DNA of 8,505 bases from contig CAMEIU010000093.1 of NCBI GenBank assembly GCA_945918815.1, forward strand, positions 1-8,505, given 5' to 3'. The notes under the pieces were generated by a model. That model did no database searches. It was not told the origin of the DNA and saw nothing but the letters and a program-made list of their open reading frames with translations. Positions 1 to 6,882 of the stretch are shown piece after piece (the first letter of the stretch is position 1; each line of letters opens with the position of its first letter). This stretch comes from an uncultured Clostridia bacterium (lineage in GTDB: Bacteria; Bacillota; Clostridia; Oscillospirales; Oscillospiraceae). Made by a program: the position numbers and the translations under genes.

Positions 1-17
1 GGGCGGTTGAGCCGCCC
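1..17 (-). terminator. GC hairpin at left edge, possible operon terminator
   Basis: GGGCGG and CCGCCC form a perfect 6-bp stem around a 5-base loop. On the minus strand it lies about 90 bases past the stop of the RNA methyltransferase gene, where a terminator for the leftward operon would be expected. The T-run that would confirm it would lie outside the window. It could equally belong to a gene on the other side or be a repeat hairpin. Apart from this I see nothing in bases 18-107. Confidence 0.35.
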
Positions 18-107
18 CCTGTAATAGATTTCTGCCAGATACCAAAGCAAATTTGCGCACAACTCTTGACACTACCAATCCCATCTGCGCACGGTGCGGC
101 GTATCAT

Positions 108-935
108 TTACCTTGCCCTAAGCTCCCAGAAGGCCACTGCGCTGGCGGCGGCCACGTTGAGGGAGTCCACGCCGTGGTCCATGGGGATGCGGACTGTGTA
201 GTCGCAGGCGGCGATGGTGCTTTGGGCCAAACCGTCGCCCTCGGTGCCCAGGATAATGGCCAGCTTCTCCTCATTTCGGAGCCTGGGATCCTCCACGCTG
301 ACGGAGTCGTCGGTCAGGGCCATGGCAGCGGTTTTGAAGCCCAGGGCGCGGAGCCGCTCCATGCCCTGTACGGGCCAGTCCGATGGCTCCACGCCGATTC
401 TGGTCCAGGGTATTTGAAATACCGTGCCCATGCTGACCCGGGCCGCCCGGCGGCACAGGGGGTCGCAGCAGGTGGGGGTCAGAAGGACCGCATCCATGCC
501 CAGGGCCGCCGCGGAGCGGAAGATGGCCCCCACGTTGGTGGAATCCACAATGCCCTCCAGCACCGCAACCCGCTGTGCGCTGTGGAGCAGTTCCTCCACG
601 TGGGGCAGCCTGGGCCGCCGAATGGCGCAGAGAATGCCCCGGGTCAGCTGGTAGCCCGTCAGGCCCTCCAGCACCGCCCGGTCTGCCGTGTAGACCGGTA
701 CGTCTCCGCAGCGGTCCAGAAGCTCCCGGGCCTGTCCTTCGATGTGCTTGCGCTCCATGAGGAAGGCCACCGGCATACAGCCTGCTTCCATAGCCCGGAC
801 GATGACCTTGGGGCTTTCCGCGATGAAAACGCCCTTCTCCGGCTCCAGCCGGTTCCGAAGCTGGGCCTCGGTCAGCCGGGCAAAGACGTCCAGCTCCGGG
901 GCGTTGAGATCCTGAATTTCGATGATCTTCGGCAT
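108..935 (-). CDS. TrmH/SpoU-family RNA 2'-O-methyltransferase
   Basis: Predicted SAM-dependent methyltransferase acting on a ribose 2'-OH of tRNA or rRNA in the cytoplasm. The 275-aa protein has the usual two-part layout. Residues about 20-105 look like the SpoU substrate-binding domain (RNRLEPEKGVFIAESPKV region). Residues about 122-275 form the knotted SPOUT domain with its three motifs: motif 1 at 134-140 (NVGAIFR, with the catalytic-type Asn and Arg), motif 2 at 230-235 (GTEGDG), and motif 3 at 250-263 (IPM followed by SLNVAAA). The start is supported by AAGGAG 6 bases upstream; this site overlaps the TAA of the HAD gene, so the two are probably translated together. It is the last gene of the leftward operon. 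Family assignment is firm. The exact target (23S rRNA G2251-like, tRNA G18-like or other) cannot be read from the sequence, so no symbol is given. Confidence 0.93.
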   Translation of the reverse strand: MPKIIEIQDLNAPELDVFARLTEAQLRNRLEPEKGVFIAESPKVIVRAMEAGCMPVAFLMERKHIEGQARELLDRCGDVPVYTADRAVLEGLTGYQLTRGILCAIRRPRLPHVEELLHSAQRVAVLEGIVDSTNVGAIFRSAAALGMDAVLLTPTCCDPLCRRAARVSMGTVFQIPWTRIGVEPSDWPVQGMERLRALGFKTAAMALTDDSVSVEDPRLRNEEKLAIILGTEGDGLAQSTIAACDYTVRIPMDHGVDSLNVAAASAVAFWELRAR

Positions 936-945
936 GTCTCTCTCC

Positions 946-1641
946 TTATTGTTCCAATAAAAACCGTTCCAGTGCTTTTTCGTCTCCCATGCCGCCGGGC
1001 TGCGCTTTTCCGGCAGGCAGGGAGACGTTTCTTCGGTTCAGCCAGAAGCAGCACCAGCCCGCGGCCAGGGCTCCGGCCATATCATGTTCATAGGAATCGC
1101 CCACATACAGGGTGGTTTCCGGCTCCAGTCCCATCCGGTCCCGGGCAAGGCGGAAAATGGCCGGATCGGGCTTTAAAATGCCGCTGTCGCCAGAGACGAA
1201 AATATGGTCTTCCGAAATCCAGCGGCCAAGGCCCAGGACCCGGCATTTCCGACGCTGATGATCGGAGGGGCCGTTGGTGATAATTCCAAGCTCCCAGCCG
1301 CGAGTTTGGCACAGGTCCAGAATCCGCGTCATTCCCGGCGTCACGGTCAGGCGGGTCTGCTCGTGCTCATAGACCGCCTGGAAGGAAAGGGCCTCCGCCT
1401 CGGAAATCGCGACGCCCAGGTCCCGGCAGCCCATCTGCATCCGGTAGATGTGATTTTCTTCCAGGCTGATCTCCCCGGCGTTCATGCGAATCAGAGCCTC
1501 CATACCGCGGCGGCTCCGGGTCTGATAGAGGGCCGCCGGGTCCAGGTCCCGCAATGCGGGGAAGGTCTGGCAGGCGGCGGCAAAGGGGGCCAGCTGGTCG
1601 TAGAGGGTGTCGTCCACATCGAACAGAACGGCCTGAATCAT
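946..1641 (-). CDS. HAD superfamily (subfamily IA) phosphatase
   Basis: Predicted Mg-dependent cytoplasmic phosphohydrolase of 231 aa. All four HAD motifs are visible: motif I at 8-12 (DVDDT, nucleophile D8 and acid/base D10), motif II T122 in IITNG, motif III K157 in LKPDP, and motif IV at 181-187 (GDSYEHD, with D182 and D187 for the metal). Residues about 18-95 are a helical insert between motifs I and II, i.e. a C1 cap, which places it in subfamily IA. The overall look resembles YjjG/YfnB-type nucleotidases, but that group is not separable by eye from phosphoglycolate-phosphatase-like members, so the substrate is unknown. The ATG overlaps the TGA of the transporter gene by 4 bp, and GGAGG lies 8 bases upstream. 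Translational coupling within the operon is likely. Confidence 0.92.
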   Translation of the reverse strand: MIQAVLFDVDDTLYDQLAPFAAACQTFPALRDLDPAALYQTRSRRGMEALIRMNAGEISLEENHIYRMQMGCRDLGVAISEAEALSFQAVYEHEQTRLTVTPGMTRILDLCQTRGWELGIITNGPSDHQRRKCRVLGLGRWISEDHIFVSGDSGILKPDPAIFRLARDRMGLEPETTLYVGDSYEHDMAGALAAGWCCFWLNRRNVSLPAGKAQPGGMGDEKALERFLLEQ

Positions 1642-2504
1642 GCCTTCGCCCTCCGCTCCGCCAGCAGATTCAGGATGAGGCCCGCCAGCACAAGCAGGCC
1701 GCCGGTGAGGCCCCGAAGCGAGAAGGCCCCTTCCAGCAGCGCGTCCAGCAGGATGCTGGTGAACAGCTGGCCGATAAAGGTAAACAGCGTCACATAGAAA
1801 GACGACATCTTTTTAAGGCACAGGGCGGCCAGGGAGACAGACCCGATGCCGCAGGCGCCGCCGAGATAGTACCAGAAGGTGGTGGGCAGACCCCTCGCCG
1901 GCAGGTCGCAGCCCAGAACGGCCCAGACCAGCAGCGCTGCCAGGAAGCCCGTGAGGAAATTCCAGAAGGTGCTGTAGAGAGAATCGGACCGCCGGGCCAG
2001 GGTGGAATTGACGGTCCGGGAGAACAGGTTGGTGACGCCGGACAGCATGGCGAAGAGGACCGCCAGAACCGACGCCCCCTTCATGGGCAGCAGCATGACC
2101 AGAATGCCGCCGCAGATAACCAGCAGACCCCAGAGGCCGTTCAGGGAAAAGGGCCGCCGCTGGGTTCCGAACCAGCCGAAGGTATCGATGAGAATGGAGA
2201 CGGCGGTCTCGGCAAAGAGGCTCAGGGCCACCACTGCCGTGACCGAAATGGTGCCAAAAGCCAGGTTCACCAATACCACGGTGCCGACGCCGATGGCACC
2301 GCCGCAGTAGCTCCAGACGGGGACATTCTTGTCCAATTTCCGAAAGCCCCGCCGGGCCAGGGTCCACAGGAGCATCAGAACGAGCCCCACGGCGTGGATG
2401 ATGACCGTCCCCAGATAGACGCCGGTCACTGCCGTCAGCTTTCCATTGAGGACCAGCATGACAGAAACAAACACGCCGCCCAGCAGGGATAACAATGCGT
2501 ACAT
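1638..2504 (-). CDS. DMT-superfamily transporter, YdcZ (DUF606) type, two-repeat form
   Basis: Integral membrane protein of 288 aa with about ten hydrophobic segments and almost no soluble loops. It is an internal duplication. The block around residues 65-106 (YCGGAIGVGTV ... SILID) is matched by one around 212-254 (YLGGACGIGSV ... SILLD), as expected for a fused pair of DUF606/EamA-like five-helix units. Such proteins are usually proposed to be small-molecule exporters; no substrate can be inferred. A GTG at 2513 would add three residues, but it overlaps the GGAGG itself. The ATG at 2504 sits 5 bases from a perfect GGAGGTGA and is the better start. It is the first gene of the leftward operon, preceded by a TATAAT box, and its stop overlaps the HAD start. 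Confidence 0.88.
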   Translation of the reverse strand: MYALLSLLGGVFVSVMLVLNGKLTAVTGVYLGTVIIHAVGLVLMLLWTLARRGFRKLDKNVPVWSYCGGAIGVGTVVLVNLAFGTISVTAVVALSLFAETAVSILIDTFGWFGTQRRPFSLNGLWGLLVICGGILVMLLPMKGASVLAVLFAMLSGVTNLFSRTVNSTLARRSDSLYSTFWNFLTGFLAALLVWAVLGCDLPARGLPTTFWYYLGGACGIGSVSLAALCLKKMSSFYVTLFTFIGQLFTSILLDALLEGAFSLRGLTGGLLVLAGLILNLLAERRAKA

Positions 2505-2509
2505 GAAGT

Positions 2510-2517
2510 TCACCTCC
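2510..2517 (-). promoter_or_regulatory. Ribosome binding site setting the transporter start
   Basis: GGAGGTGA on the minus strand is a perfect match to the 16S anti-SD. It is spaced 5 bases from the ATG at 2504 and overlaps the alternative GTG at 2513, which argues against that longer start. Confidence 0.85.
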
Positions 2518-2530
2518 GCGTGATCATTCT

Positions 2531-2559
2531 ATTATATCAGCTCTCTTGACATTTGAACA
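2531..2559 (-). promoter_or_regulatory. Probable sigma-A promoter of the transporter-HAD-methyltransferase operon
   Basis: On the minus strand a perfect TATAAT lies at 2536-2531, and 17 bases upstream there is a weak -35, TGTTCA (2559-2554, 3 of 6 to TTGACA). Transcription would start near 2524, leaving a leader of about 20 bases that contains the ribosome binding site. The -10 is convincing; the -35 is poor, so the promoter may be weak or activated. It lies just outside the repeat element. Confidence 0.6.
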
Positions 2560-2606
2560 GAGTTTGTGACAGAATAAAAGCAGTTCAAATTGGAATTTGT
2601 AGAGCG

Positions 2607-2652
2607 AATTGACAATTGACAATTGACAATTGACAATGGACAATTGACAATT
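2607..2652 (+). repeat. Heptamer tandem array (AATTGAC)6
   Basis: There are six consecutive 7-base units plus AATT. Units 1-4 and 6 are AATTGAC and unit 5 is AATGGAC. Adjacent AATTGAC units create TTGACA, identical to a consensus -35 hexamer, several times in a row. The second copy of the element has four units, with the same AATGGAC variant in the penultimate position. Confidence 0.92.
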
Positions 2653-2658
2653 ATGGTG

Positions 2659-2669
2659 TCGCTTCGCGA
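2659..2669. repeat. Small hairpin of the left arm (TCGC-TTC-GCGA)
   Basis: A perfect 4-bp stem with a TTC loop immediately follows the heptamer array. It is positionally equivalent to the hairpins at 2807-2821 and 8430-8446, which have different stem sequences but the same 3-base loop architecture. Confidence 0.7.
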
Positions 2670-2705
2670 TGAATTAGAATTGACAGAAGCACGATCAAGC
2701 AACAC

Positions 2706-2775
2706 CGTAGGGGCGGCCCCGCGTGGCCGCCCGAAAGCCTGCACCAACGGGCGGCCACATGGGGCTGCCCCTACG
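2706..2775. repeat. Central inverted repeat, 28-base arms with 14-base loop
   Basis: The arms at 2706-2733 and 2748-2775 match at 25 of 28 positions when one is reverse complemented; both end in CGTAGGGGC on their outer side. The 14-base loop is 2734-2747. Each arm can also fold alone (GGGCGGCC with GGCCGCCC in the left arm; a G-T wobble version in the right), so one large or two small hairpins are possible. Not followed by a T-run, so not an obvious terminator. Confidence 0.88.
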
Positions 2776-2806
2776 GATTTCTTTCTGGTGGGCAATCATT
2801 TCAATC

Positions 2807-2821
2807 ATCCGCGAAGCGGAT
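2807..2821. repeat. Small hairpin of the right arm (ATCCGC-GAA-GCGGAT)
   Basis: Perfect 6-bp stem with a 3-base loop. In reverse complement it is the counterpart of the left-arm hairpin at 2659-2669 and of 8430-8446. Confidence 0.75.
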
Positions 2822-2889
2822 ACCTCCATTGACAATTGTCAGTTATCAATTGTCAACTCATAGATAAATTCCAATTTCGTCGGAACAAA

Positions 2890-2897
2890 AAGGAGGT
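2890..2897 (+). promoter_or_regulatory. Ribosome binding site supporting the TTG start of sbcD
   Basis: AAGGAGGT lies 6 bases before the TTG at 2904. The next residues, RFLHLSDLHLG, are the conserved N-terminus of SbcD, so the unusual start codon is well supported and no ATG lies at a suitable distance. Confidence 0.85.
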
Positions 2898-2903
2898 CCC
2901 GGC

Positions 2904-4022
2904 TTGCGTTTCTTACATTTGTCCGATCTGCATCTGGGCAGACGGCTCTATGATCTCTCCCTTTTGGAGGATCAGCGGTTTATTTTGGAGCAGATTTTAA
3001 AGCTGCTGGATGAGAAAAACGCCGATGGCGTGCTGCTGGCCGGGGACCTGTACGACAAAGCCGTGCCCGCCGCCGAGGCGGTGACGCTGCTGGACTGGTT
3101 CTTAACGGAGCTGGCCGGGCGGGACCTGCCGGTGTTCCTGGTCAGCGGCAACCACGATTCGCCGGAGCGGCTGGCCTTCGGCGCGCACCTGCTGGAGAGC
3201 AGCCGAATCCATATTTCCCCGGTCTTCCAGGGGGCAGTCCCGCCGGTGGAGCTGGCGGATTCGGAGGGGCCCTTGCGGGTCTATCTGCTGCCCTTCCTCA
3301 AGCCGGTCCACGTGCGCCGGGTCTACCCGGAGGCCCAAATCGAAACCTATACCGACGCGGCGCGGACGGTCCTGGAGCATTGGGACCTGGACCCAAACTG
3401 CCGCAACGTCCTGGTGGCCCATCAGCTGGTCACCGGCGCGATGCGCTGCGAATCAGAAGCGCTGTCCATCGGCGGTCTGGACGATGTGGACGCGGGAGTG
3501 TTTGCGGCCTTCGACTATGTGGCCCTGGGCCATCTCCACAGTCCCCAGTTTGTGGGAAAGGACGGCCGCATCCGCTACTGCGGCACACCCCTGGCCTATT
3601 CCTTTTCGGAAGCCGGACAGGAGAAGTCGGTCACTTGGGTGGACCTGGGGAAGAAGGGACAGGTGGACGTGACGGTCCAGGCGCTATCTCCCCTCCATCC
3701 GGTGCGTTCTCTGCGGGGCCGGTTTTCCGAGCTGATGGAGGAAAAATCCGACGACTACCTCCGCGTGCAATTGACCGACGAGGACGACGTGCCCAACGCC
3801 CTGGCCCGGCTGCGGACTGCCTATCCGAACCTGCTGCGGATGGAATACGACAACCGGCGGACCCGGGCCAGCCGGACCCTGGAGCCGGTCCGGGAACCGA
3901 CTCTGTCGCCACTGGAGCTGTTGGAGGACTTCTACCGCCTGCGCAACGATCAGCCCATGGGCCAGAACCAGCGGGATCTGGCGGCGGCCCTCATGCGGGA
4001 GATCTGGGAGGATGAGCCATGA
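2904..4022 (+). CDS. sbcD: SbcD, nuclease subunit of the SbcCD complex
   Basis: Mre11-like Mn-dependent phosphoesterase that, with SbcC, degrades double-stranded ends and opens DNA hairpins and protein-blocked ends. The 372-aa protein, near the usual length, shows the calcineurin-like metal ligands in order: D8 and H10 (SDLHLG), D48 (GDLYD), N83 and H84 (SGNHD), H173 (VAHQ), H210 and H212 (GHLH). The C-terminal third, about 255-372, has the SbcD capping and SbcC-binding character, with EFxRLR-like DFYRLRN near 343-349. The start is TTG, chosen from the ribosome binding site and the conserved N-terminus. The stop overlaps the sbcC start (ATGA). The gene begins 26 bases beyond the palindromic element, whose right end must contain or adjoin its promoter; I see no strong sigma-A match there. 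Confidence 0.97.
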   Translation: MRFLHLSDLHLGRRLYDLSLLEDQRFILEQILKLLDEKNADGVLLAGDLYDKAVPAAEAVTLLDWFLTELAGRDLPVFLVSGNHDSPERLAFGAHLLESSRIHISPVFQGAVPPVELADSEGPLRVYLLPFLKPVHVRRVYPEAQIETYTDAARTVLEHWDLDPNCRNVLVAHQLVTGAMRCESEALSIGGLDDVDAGVFAAFDYVALGHLHSPQFVGKDGRIRYCGTPLAYSFSEAGQEKSVTWVDLGKKGQVDVTVQALSPLHPVRSLRGRFSELMEEKSDDYLRVQLTDEDDVPNALARLRTAYPNLLRMEYDNRRTRASRTLEPVREPTLSPLELLEDFYRLRNDQPMGQNQRDLAAALMREIWEDEP

Positions 4023-6787
4023 GACCCTTGAAGCTGACCATGAGCGCTTTCGGCCCCTATGCCGGGGAGACCACGCTGGATCTGTCCCGCCTGGGAGACC
4101 GGGGATTGTATCTCATCACCGGCGACACCGGCGCGGGCAAAACCACCATTTTTGACGCCATCTGCTTCGCCCTCTACGGTGAGGCCAGCGGGACCAGCCG
4201 CCAGAACGACATGCTCCGCAGCAACTACGCCCTGCCCGGCACGCCGACCTTTGTGGAGCTGGAATTTCTCTGCCGCGGCAAGACCTACACGGTCCGGCGC
4301 AGTCCCGAATATGTGCGGCCCAAGGAGCGGGGGACCGGCCTGACAGTCCAGAAGGCGGAGGCGTTGTTCCTGTACCCGGACCAGCGGCAGCCGGTGACCC
4401 GCTGGAAGGACGTGACGACGGCGGTGACCGCCCTTTTGGGCCTGGACCGGGACCAGTTCTCCCAGGTGGCCATGATCGCCCAGGGGGACTTCCTGCGGCT
4501 GCTCCAGGCCAAAACCGAGGCACGCAGCAAAATCTTCCGGGAGATCTTCCAGACCGGGCGGTATCAGCGGTTCCAGGAGCGGGTTAAGGAGCAGGCCCTG
4601 GACCTGCGGGACCGGTACGGGATCCTGGAGCGGAGCCTGGTCCAGCGGATCTCCGGCGTCCAATGGGCGGCGGATTCGCCTTTGGCGGCAGACCTGACGG
4701 CGCTCCTGGACCAGAAGACACCGGAGAAGAGCTGCCTGCCCCTGCTGGCCGCACTGCTGGAAGAGGATTCTCTCCGGGAACACGAAAAGACCGAAGCCCT
4801 GGCCGGCCTGGAGGCGGAGCTTCGGGTGCTGGACCAGACCGTGGGCAAAGCGGAGCTGGCGGAAAAGACTAGGCTGGAATGGGAGCAGGCCCGCTGTCAG
4901 TATGCGGCGGACCGGCCGAAGCTGGAGGAAGCCAGGGCCCGGCTGGCCCAATGGCAGGCCCGGAAGCCGGAGATCCAGGCGAACCGCGCCCGCGGCGAGG
5001 CCATTGAAAAGCTCTTGCCCCAGTATGACGCCCTGACGGCGCTGCAAGTCCGGGCGGACCGCCTGCGGCAGCGGGAGGCAGCGGACCGGAAGGCCCGGAC
5101 CCAGGCCGTGGCAGATCTGGAAGCACAGATGGAACGGCTGGCCAGGACCAAGGAAGGGCTGGAAGGCCTGCGGGACAGCGGCGCGGCCCTGGGGCAGGCG
5201 GAAGCGGCCCGGAAAGAGACCAGGGCCCAGCAGGAGGATTTGCAGGCCTTGGCCCAGACCATGGCCCAGGAGGCGGCGGCCCGGCAGAAGCTGGCCCAGG
5301 CCCAGGCGGCCTACGCGGCGGCGTCTCAGGCGGCCCAGCGGAGGCTGGCCCAGTGGGAGGCTGTGGAGCAGGCGTTTCTGGACGCCCAGGCGGGCATTCT
5401 GGCGGCGGCCTTACAGCCCGGACAGCCCTGCCCCGTCTGCGGCGCGGTGGATCATCCGAAGCCCGCCAAGCTGGCGGCGGAAGCGCCGGACAAGGCGGCG
5501 GTGGATCGCGCCAAACAGGCGGCGGAGCGGGCCAGGACGGAGCGGAACGCGGCCAGCGAGGCGGCCCACAGCTGCATGGGCCGGGCCGAGGCGGCGGCCC
5601 AGACCCTTCAGGCCCAGGCACAGCGTTTGCTGGGTCTCTGCGGGCGGGACGAGATTCCCGCCAGGCTGTCTGAGGCCCAGGCCCGGGCCCGGCGGAACGC
5701 GGTGGATGCCCAGGCGGCTCTGGACCGGGCGGCGGCTGCCTGCCGGGAGGAACAGACCCTGCGGGAGCGGTTGCCTGGGTTGGAGCAGACCGTTCAGAAG
5801 CTCCGGGAGACCCGGCAGACTCTGACGGAGAACATTGCCGCCTGCCAGGCGGAGCGGACGGCCTTGGAAGGGGAGCTGACGCGGCAGCGGGCGCAGCTGG
5901 AATTTGAAAACCGCGCCGCGGCGGAGGCCGAGATTCAGAGCCTGGGACGGCAGGTCCGGGAAATGGAGAAACGTCTTTTGGAGGCGGAGCAGGCCTGTGT
6001 GGCCCTGGAGGCCCGGCAGACGGCGGAGGAGGCGCGGATCGCCGTGCTGGAGCGGCAGCAAAAGGAATTGCCGGAGCTGGATCTGGAAGCCCTGCGACAG
6101 CGGCGTGCGGCGCTGACGGAGGAAAAGCGCGGGATTCTGGCGGAGAAGGAGAACCTGGCCCACCGCCGGGCCGGCAACGCCGCCATTCTGGAAGCTGTGA
6201 CCGACGACTTGGACCGGCTGGAAGCGTTGGGCGGCCGGTGGAGCTGGGTCAAGGCTCTGTCCGACACGGTCAATGGGACCATGGCGGGCAAGGAGAAGAT
6301 CATGCTGGAGACCTATGTACAGATGACCTTCTTCGACCGGATTCTGCGCCGGGCCAACGTGCGGATGCTGGATATGACCGGCGGCCGCTACACCCTCAAA
6401 CGGCGGGAGGCCGAGGGCCAGCGGAGTCAGACCGGTCTGGAGCTGGACGTGGTGGACCACTGCAACGGCACCACCCGGAGCGTTTGCACCCTGTCCGGCG
6501 GCGAATCCTTCCAGGCGTCATTGTGCCTGGCCCTGGGCATGTCCGACGAACTGCTGCCGGCGGGCGGCGTCCAGCTGGACACCCTGTTCGTGGACGAGGG
6601 CTTCGGCTCCCTGGACGAGGAAGCCCTGCGGCAGGCCATGGAGACGCTTCAGGAGCTGACCGGCAGTAGCCGTCTGGTGGGGATCATCTCCCATGTGGAG
6701 ACCCTGAAGACCTGTGTGGAGCGGCAGATCCGCGTCCGCCGTCTGCCCGGCGGCGGCAGCGCGCTGGAGCTCTGCTGCGACGGCTGA
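4019..6787 (+). CDS. sbcC: SbcC, SMC-like ATPase subunit of the SbcCD complex
   Basis: Rad50-like ABC ATPase of 922 aa, on the short side for SbcC (Escherichia coli has about 1050). Visible parts: Walker A at 35-42 (GDTGAGKT), Q-loop around Q155 (MIAQGDF), a long Ala/Gln/Arg/Glu-rich coiled coil from about 175 to 460, the zinc hook C471-P-V-C474 that dimerises the coils, a returning coiled coil to about 785, the ABC signature at 826-829 (SGGE), Walker B at 856-860 (LFVDE), D-loop at 864-867 (SLDE) and H-loop H892 (ISHVE). ATP-driven closure of the heads controls access of DNA to SbcD. The ATG overlaps the sbcD stop, with GGAGG 7 bases upstream, so the pair is translationally coupled. The coiled-coil codons produce long open frames on the opposite strand, which are not genes. 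No clear terminator follows before spo0A. Confidence 0.97.
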   Translation: MRPLKLTMSAFGPYAGETTLDLSRLGDRGLYLITGDTGAGKTTIFDAICFALYGEASGTSRQNDMLRSNYALPGTPTFVELEFLCRGKTYTVRRSPEYVRPKERGTGLTVQKAEALFLYPDQRQPVTRWKDVTTAVTALLGLDRDQFSQVAMIAQGDFLRLLQAKTEARSKIFREIFQTGRYQRFQERVKEQALDLRDRYGILERSLVQRISGVQWAADSPLAADLTALLDQKTPEKSCLPLLAALLEEDSLREHEKTEALAGLEAELRVLDQTVGKAELAEKTRLEWEQARCQYAADRPKLEEARARLAQWQARKPEIQANRARGEAIEKLLPQYDALTALQVRADRLRQREAADRKARTQAVADLEAQMERLARTKEGLEGLRDSGAALGQAEAARKETRAQQEDLQALAQTMAQEAAARQKLAQAQAAYAAASQAAQRRLAQWEAVEQAFLDAQAGILAAALQPGQPCPVCGAVDHPKPAKLAAEAPDKAAVDRAKQAAERARTERNAASEAAHSCMGRAEAAAQTLQAQAQRLLGLCGRDEIPARLSEAQARARRNAVDAQAALDRAAAACREEQTLRERLPGLEQTVQKLRETRQTLTENIAACQAERTALEGELTRQRAQLEFENRAAAEAEIQSLGRQVREMEKRLLEAEQACVALEARQTAEEARIAVLERQQKELPELDLEALRQRRAALTEEKRGILAEKENLAHRRAGNAAILEAVTDDLDRLEALGGRWSWVKALSDTVNGTMAGKEKIMLETYVQMTFFDRILRRANVRMLDMTGGRYTLKRREAEGQRSQTGLELDVVDHCNGTTRSVCTLSGGESFQASLCLALGMSDELLPAGGVQLDTLFVDEGFGSLDEEALRQAMETLQELTGSSRLVGIISHVETLKTCVERQIRVRRLPGGGSALELCCDG

Positions 6788-6792
6788 AACTG

Positions 6793-6882
6793 TGTAGAAT
6801 TTTCTGGAAATCCCACGAATATGTTGGAAAATGTCGAATCTCGTCGACAAAAACTGCATTTTTGATGATAAAAACTGTTGAA
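6793..6882 (+). promoter_or_regulatory. Cluster of 0A boxes (Spo0A-binding sites) upstream of spo0A
   Basis: Against the 0A-box consensus TGTCGAA there is a perfect match at 6832-6838. Single-mismatch matches lie at 6793-6799 (TGTAGAA), 6876-6882 (TGTTGAA) and, on the opposite strand, 6843-6849 (TGTCGAC). The perfect and inverted boxes are one helical turn apart, centre to centre. The 6876 box overlaps the proposed -35 hexamer of spo0A. Together they suggest binding by Spo0A at its own promoter; in Bacillus subtilis spo0A is known to be autoregulated in this way. Individual 7-mers with a mismatch are expected by chance in AT-rich DNA, so confidence rests on the perfect box and the clustering. 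Confidence 0.65.

Larger units (their letters stand above)
2587..2877. mobile_element. 291-bp palindromic MITE-like repeat element, complete copy
   Basis: The non-coding element is bounded by perfect 12-bp terminal inverted repeats, AAATTGGAATTT at 2587-2598 and AAATTCCAATTT at 2866-2877. Each arm repeats the same order of modules: terminus, AATTGAC-type heptamers, a small hairpin with a 3-base loop, a variable AT-rich spacer, and a GTAGGGGC-type GC hairpin at the centre. It is AT-rich except for the central part, unlike the GC-rich genes on both sides. No transposase and no clear target-site duplication are visible. The right arm, reverse complemented, aligns module by module with the sequence at 8373-8505, so this is a dispersed family. 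It could be a MITE moved in trans or a REP/BIME-like hairpin repeat. Small open frames inside it are not credible genes. Confidence 0.8.

Noticed and set aside
66..94. Promoter at the left edge starting with TTGACA at 66-71
   Set aside because: The position 17 bases downstream is GC-rich (GCGCAC) and has no -10 likeness; no plus-strand gene follows.
66..1280. Long open frame of 404 codons on the plus strand opposite the methyltransferase and HAD genes
   Set aside because: It is antisense to two genes with clear family motifs. The translation is low-complexity, rich in Gly, His, Pro and Arg, with no recognisable motif and no ribosome binding site; it arises from GC-rich codon use.
1554..2492. 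312-codon plus-strand frame opposite the transporter
   Set aside because: The Gln/Gly/Arg/Asp-rich translation is the mirror of hydrophobic membrane codons. There is no start signal or family resemblance.
2706..2775. Central hairpin as a transcription terminator or CRISPR-like repeat
   Set aside because: No T-run follows on either strand and it lies between divergent genes, so a terminator makes little sense. The repeats are inverted or 7-base tandem, not spaced direct repeats.
2532..2832. Two small open frames within the repeat region (2532-2795 minus, 2623-2832 plus)
   Set aside because: They consist of translated hairpins and heptamers, lack ribosome binding sites and would not be conserved.
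3950..6460. Several long minus-strand frames inside sbcC (3950-5047, 4869-5621, 5411-6460)
   Set aside because: They mirror the repetitive coiled-coil codons of SbcC; Pro/Leu/Gln-rich without domains or ribosome binding sites.
6811..6839. Sigma-H promoter upstream of spo0A, as in Bacillus
   Set aside because: GTCGAAT at 6833-6839 fits a sigma-H -10, but no AGGA-type -35 lies at the required 11-12 base spacing.
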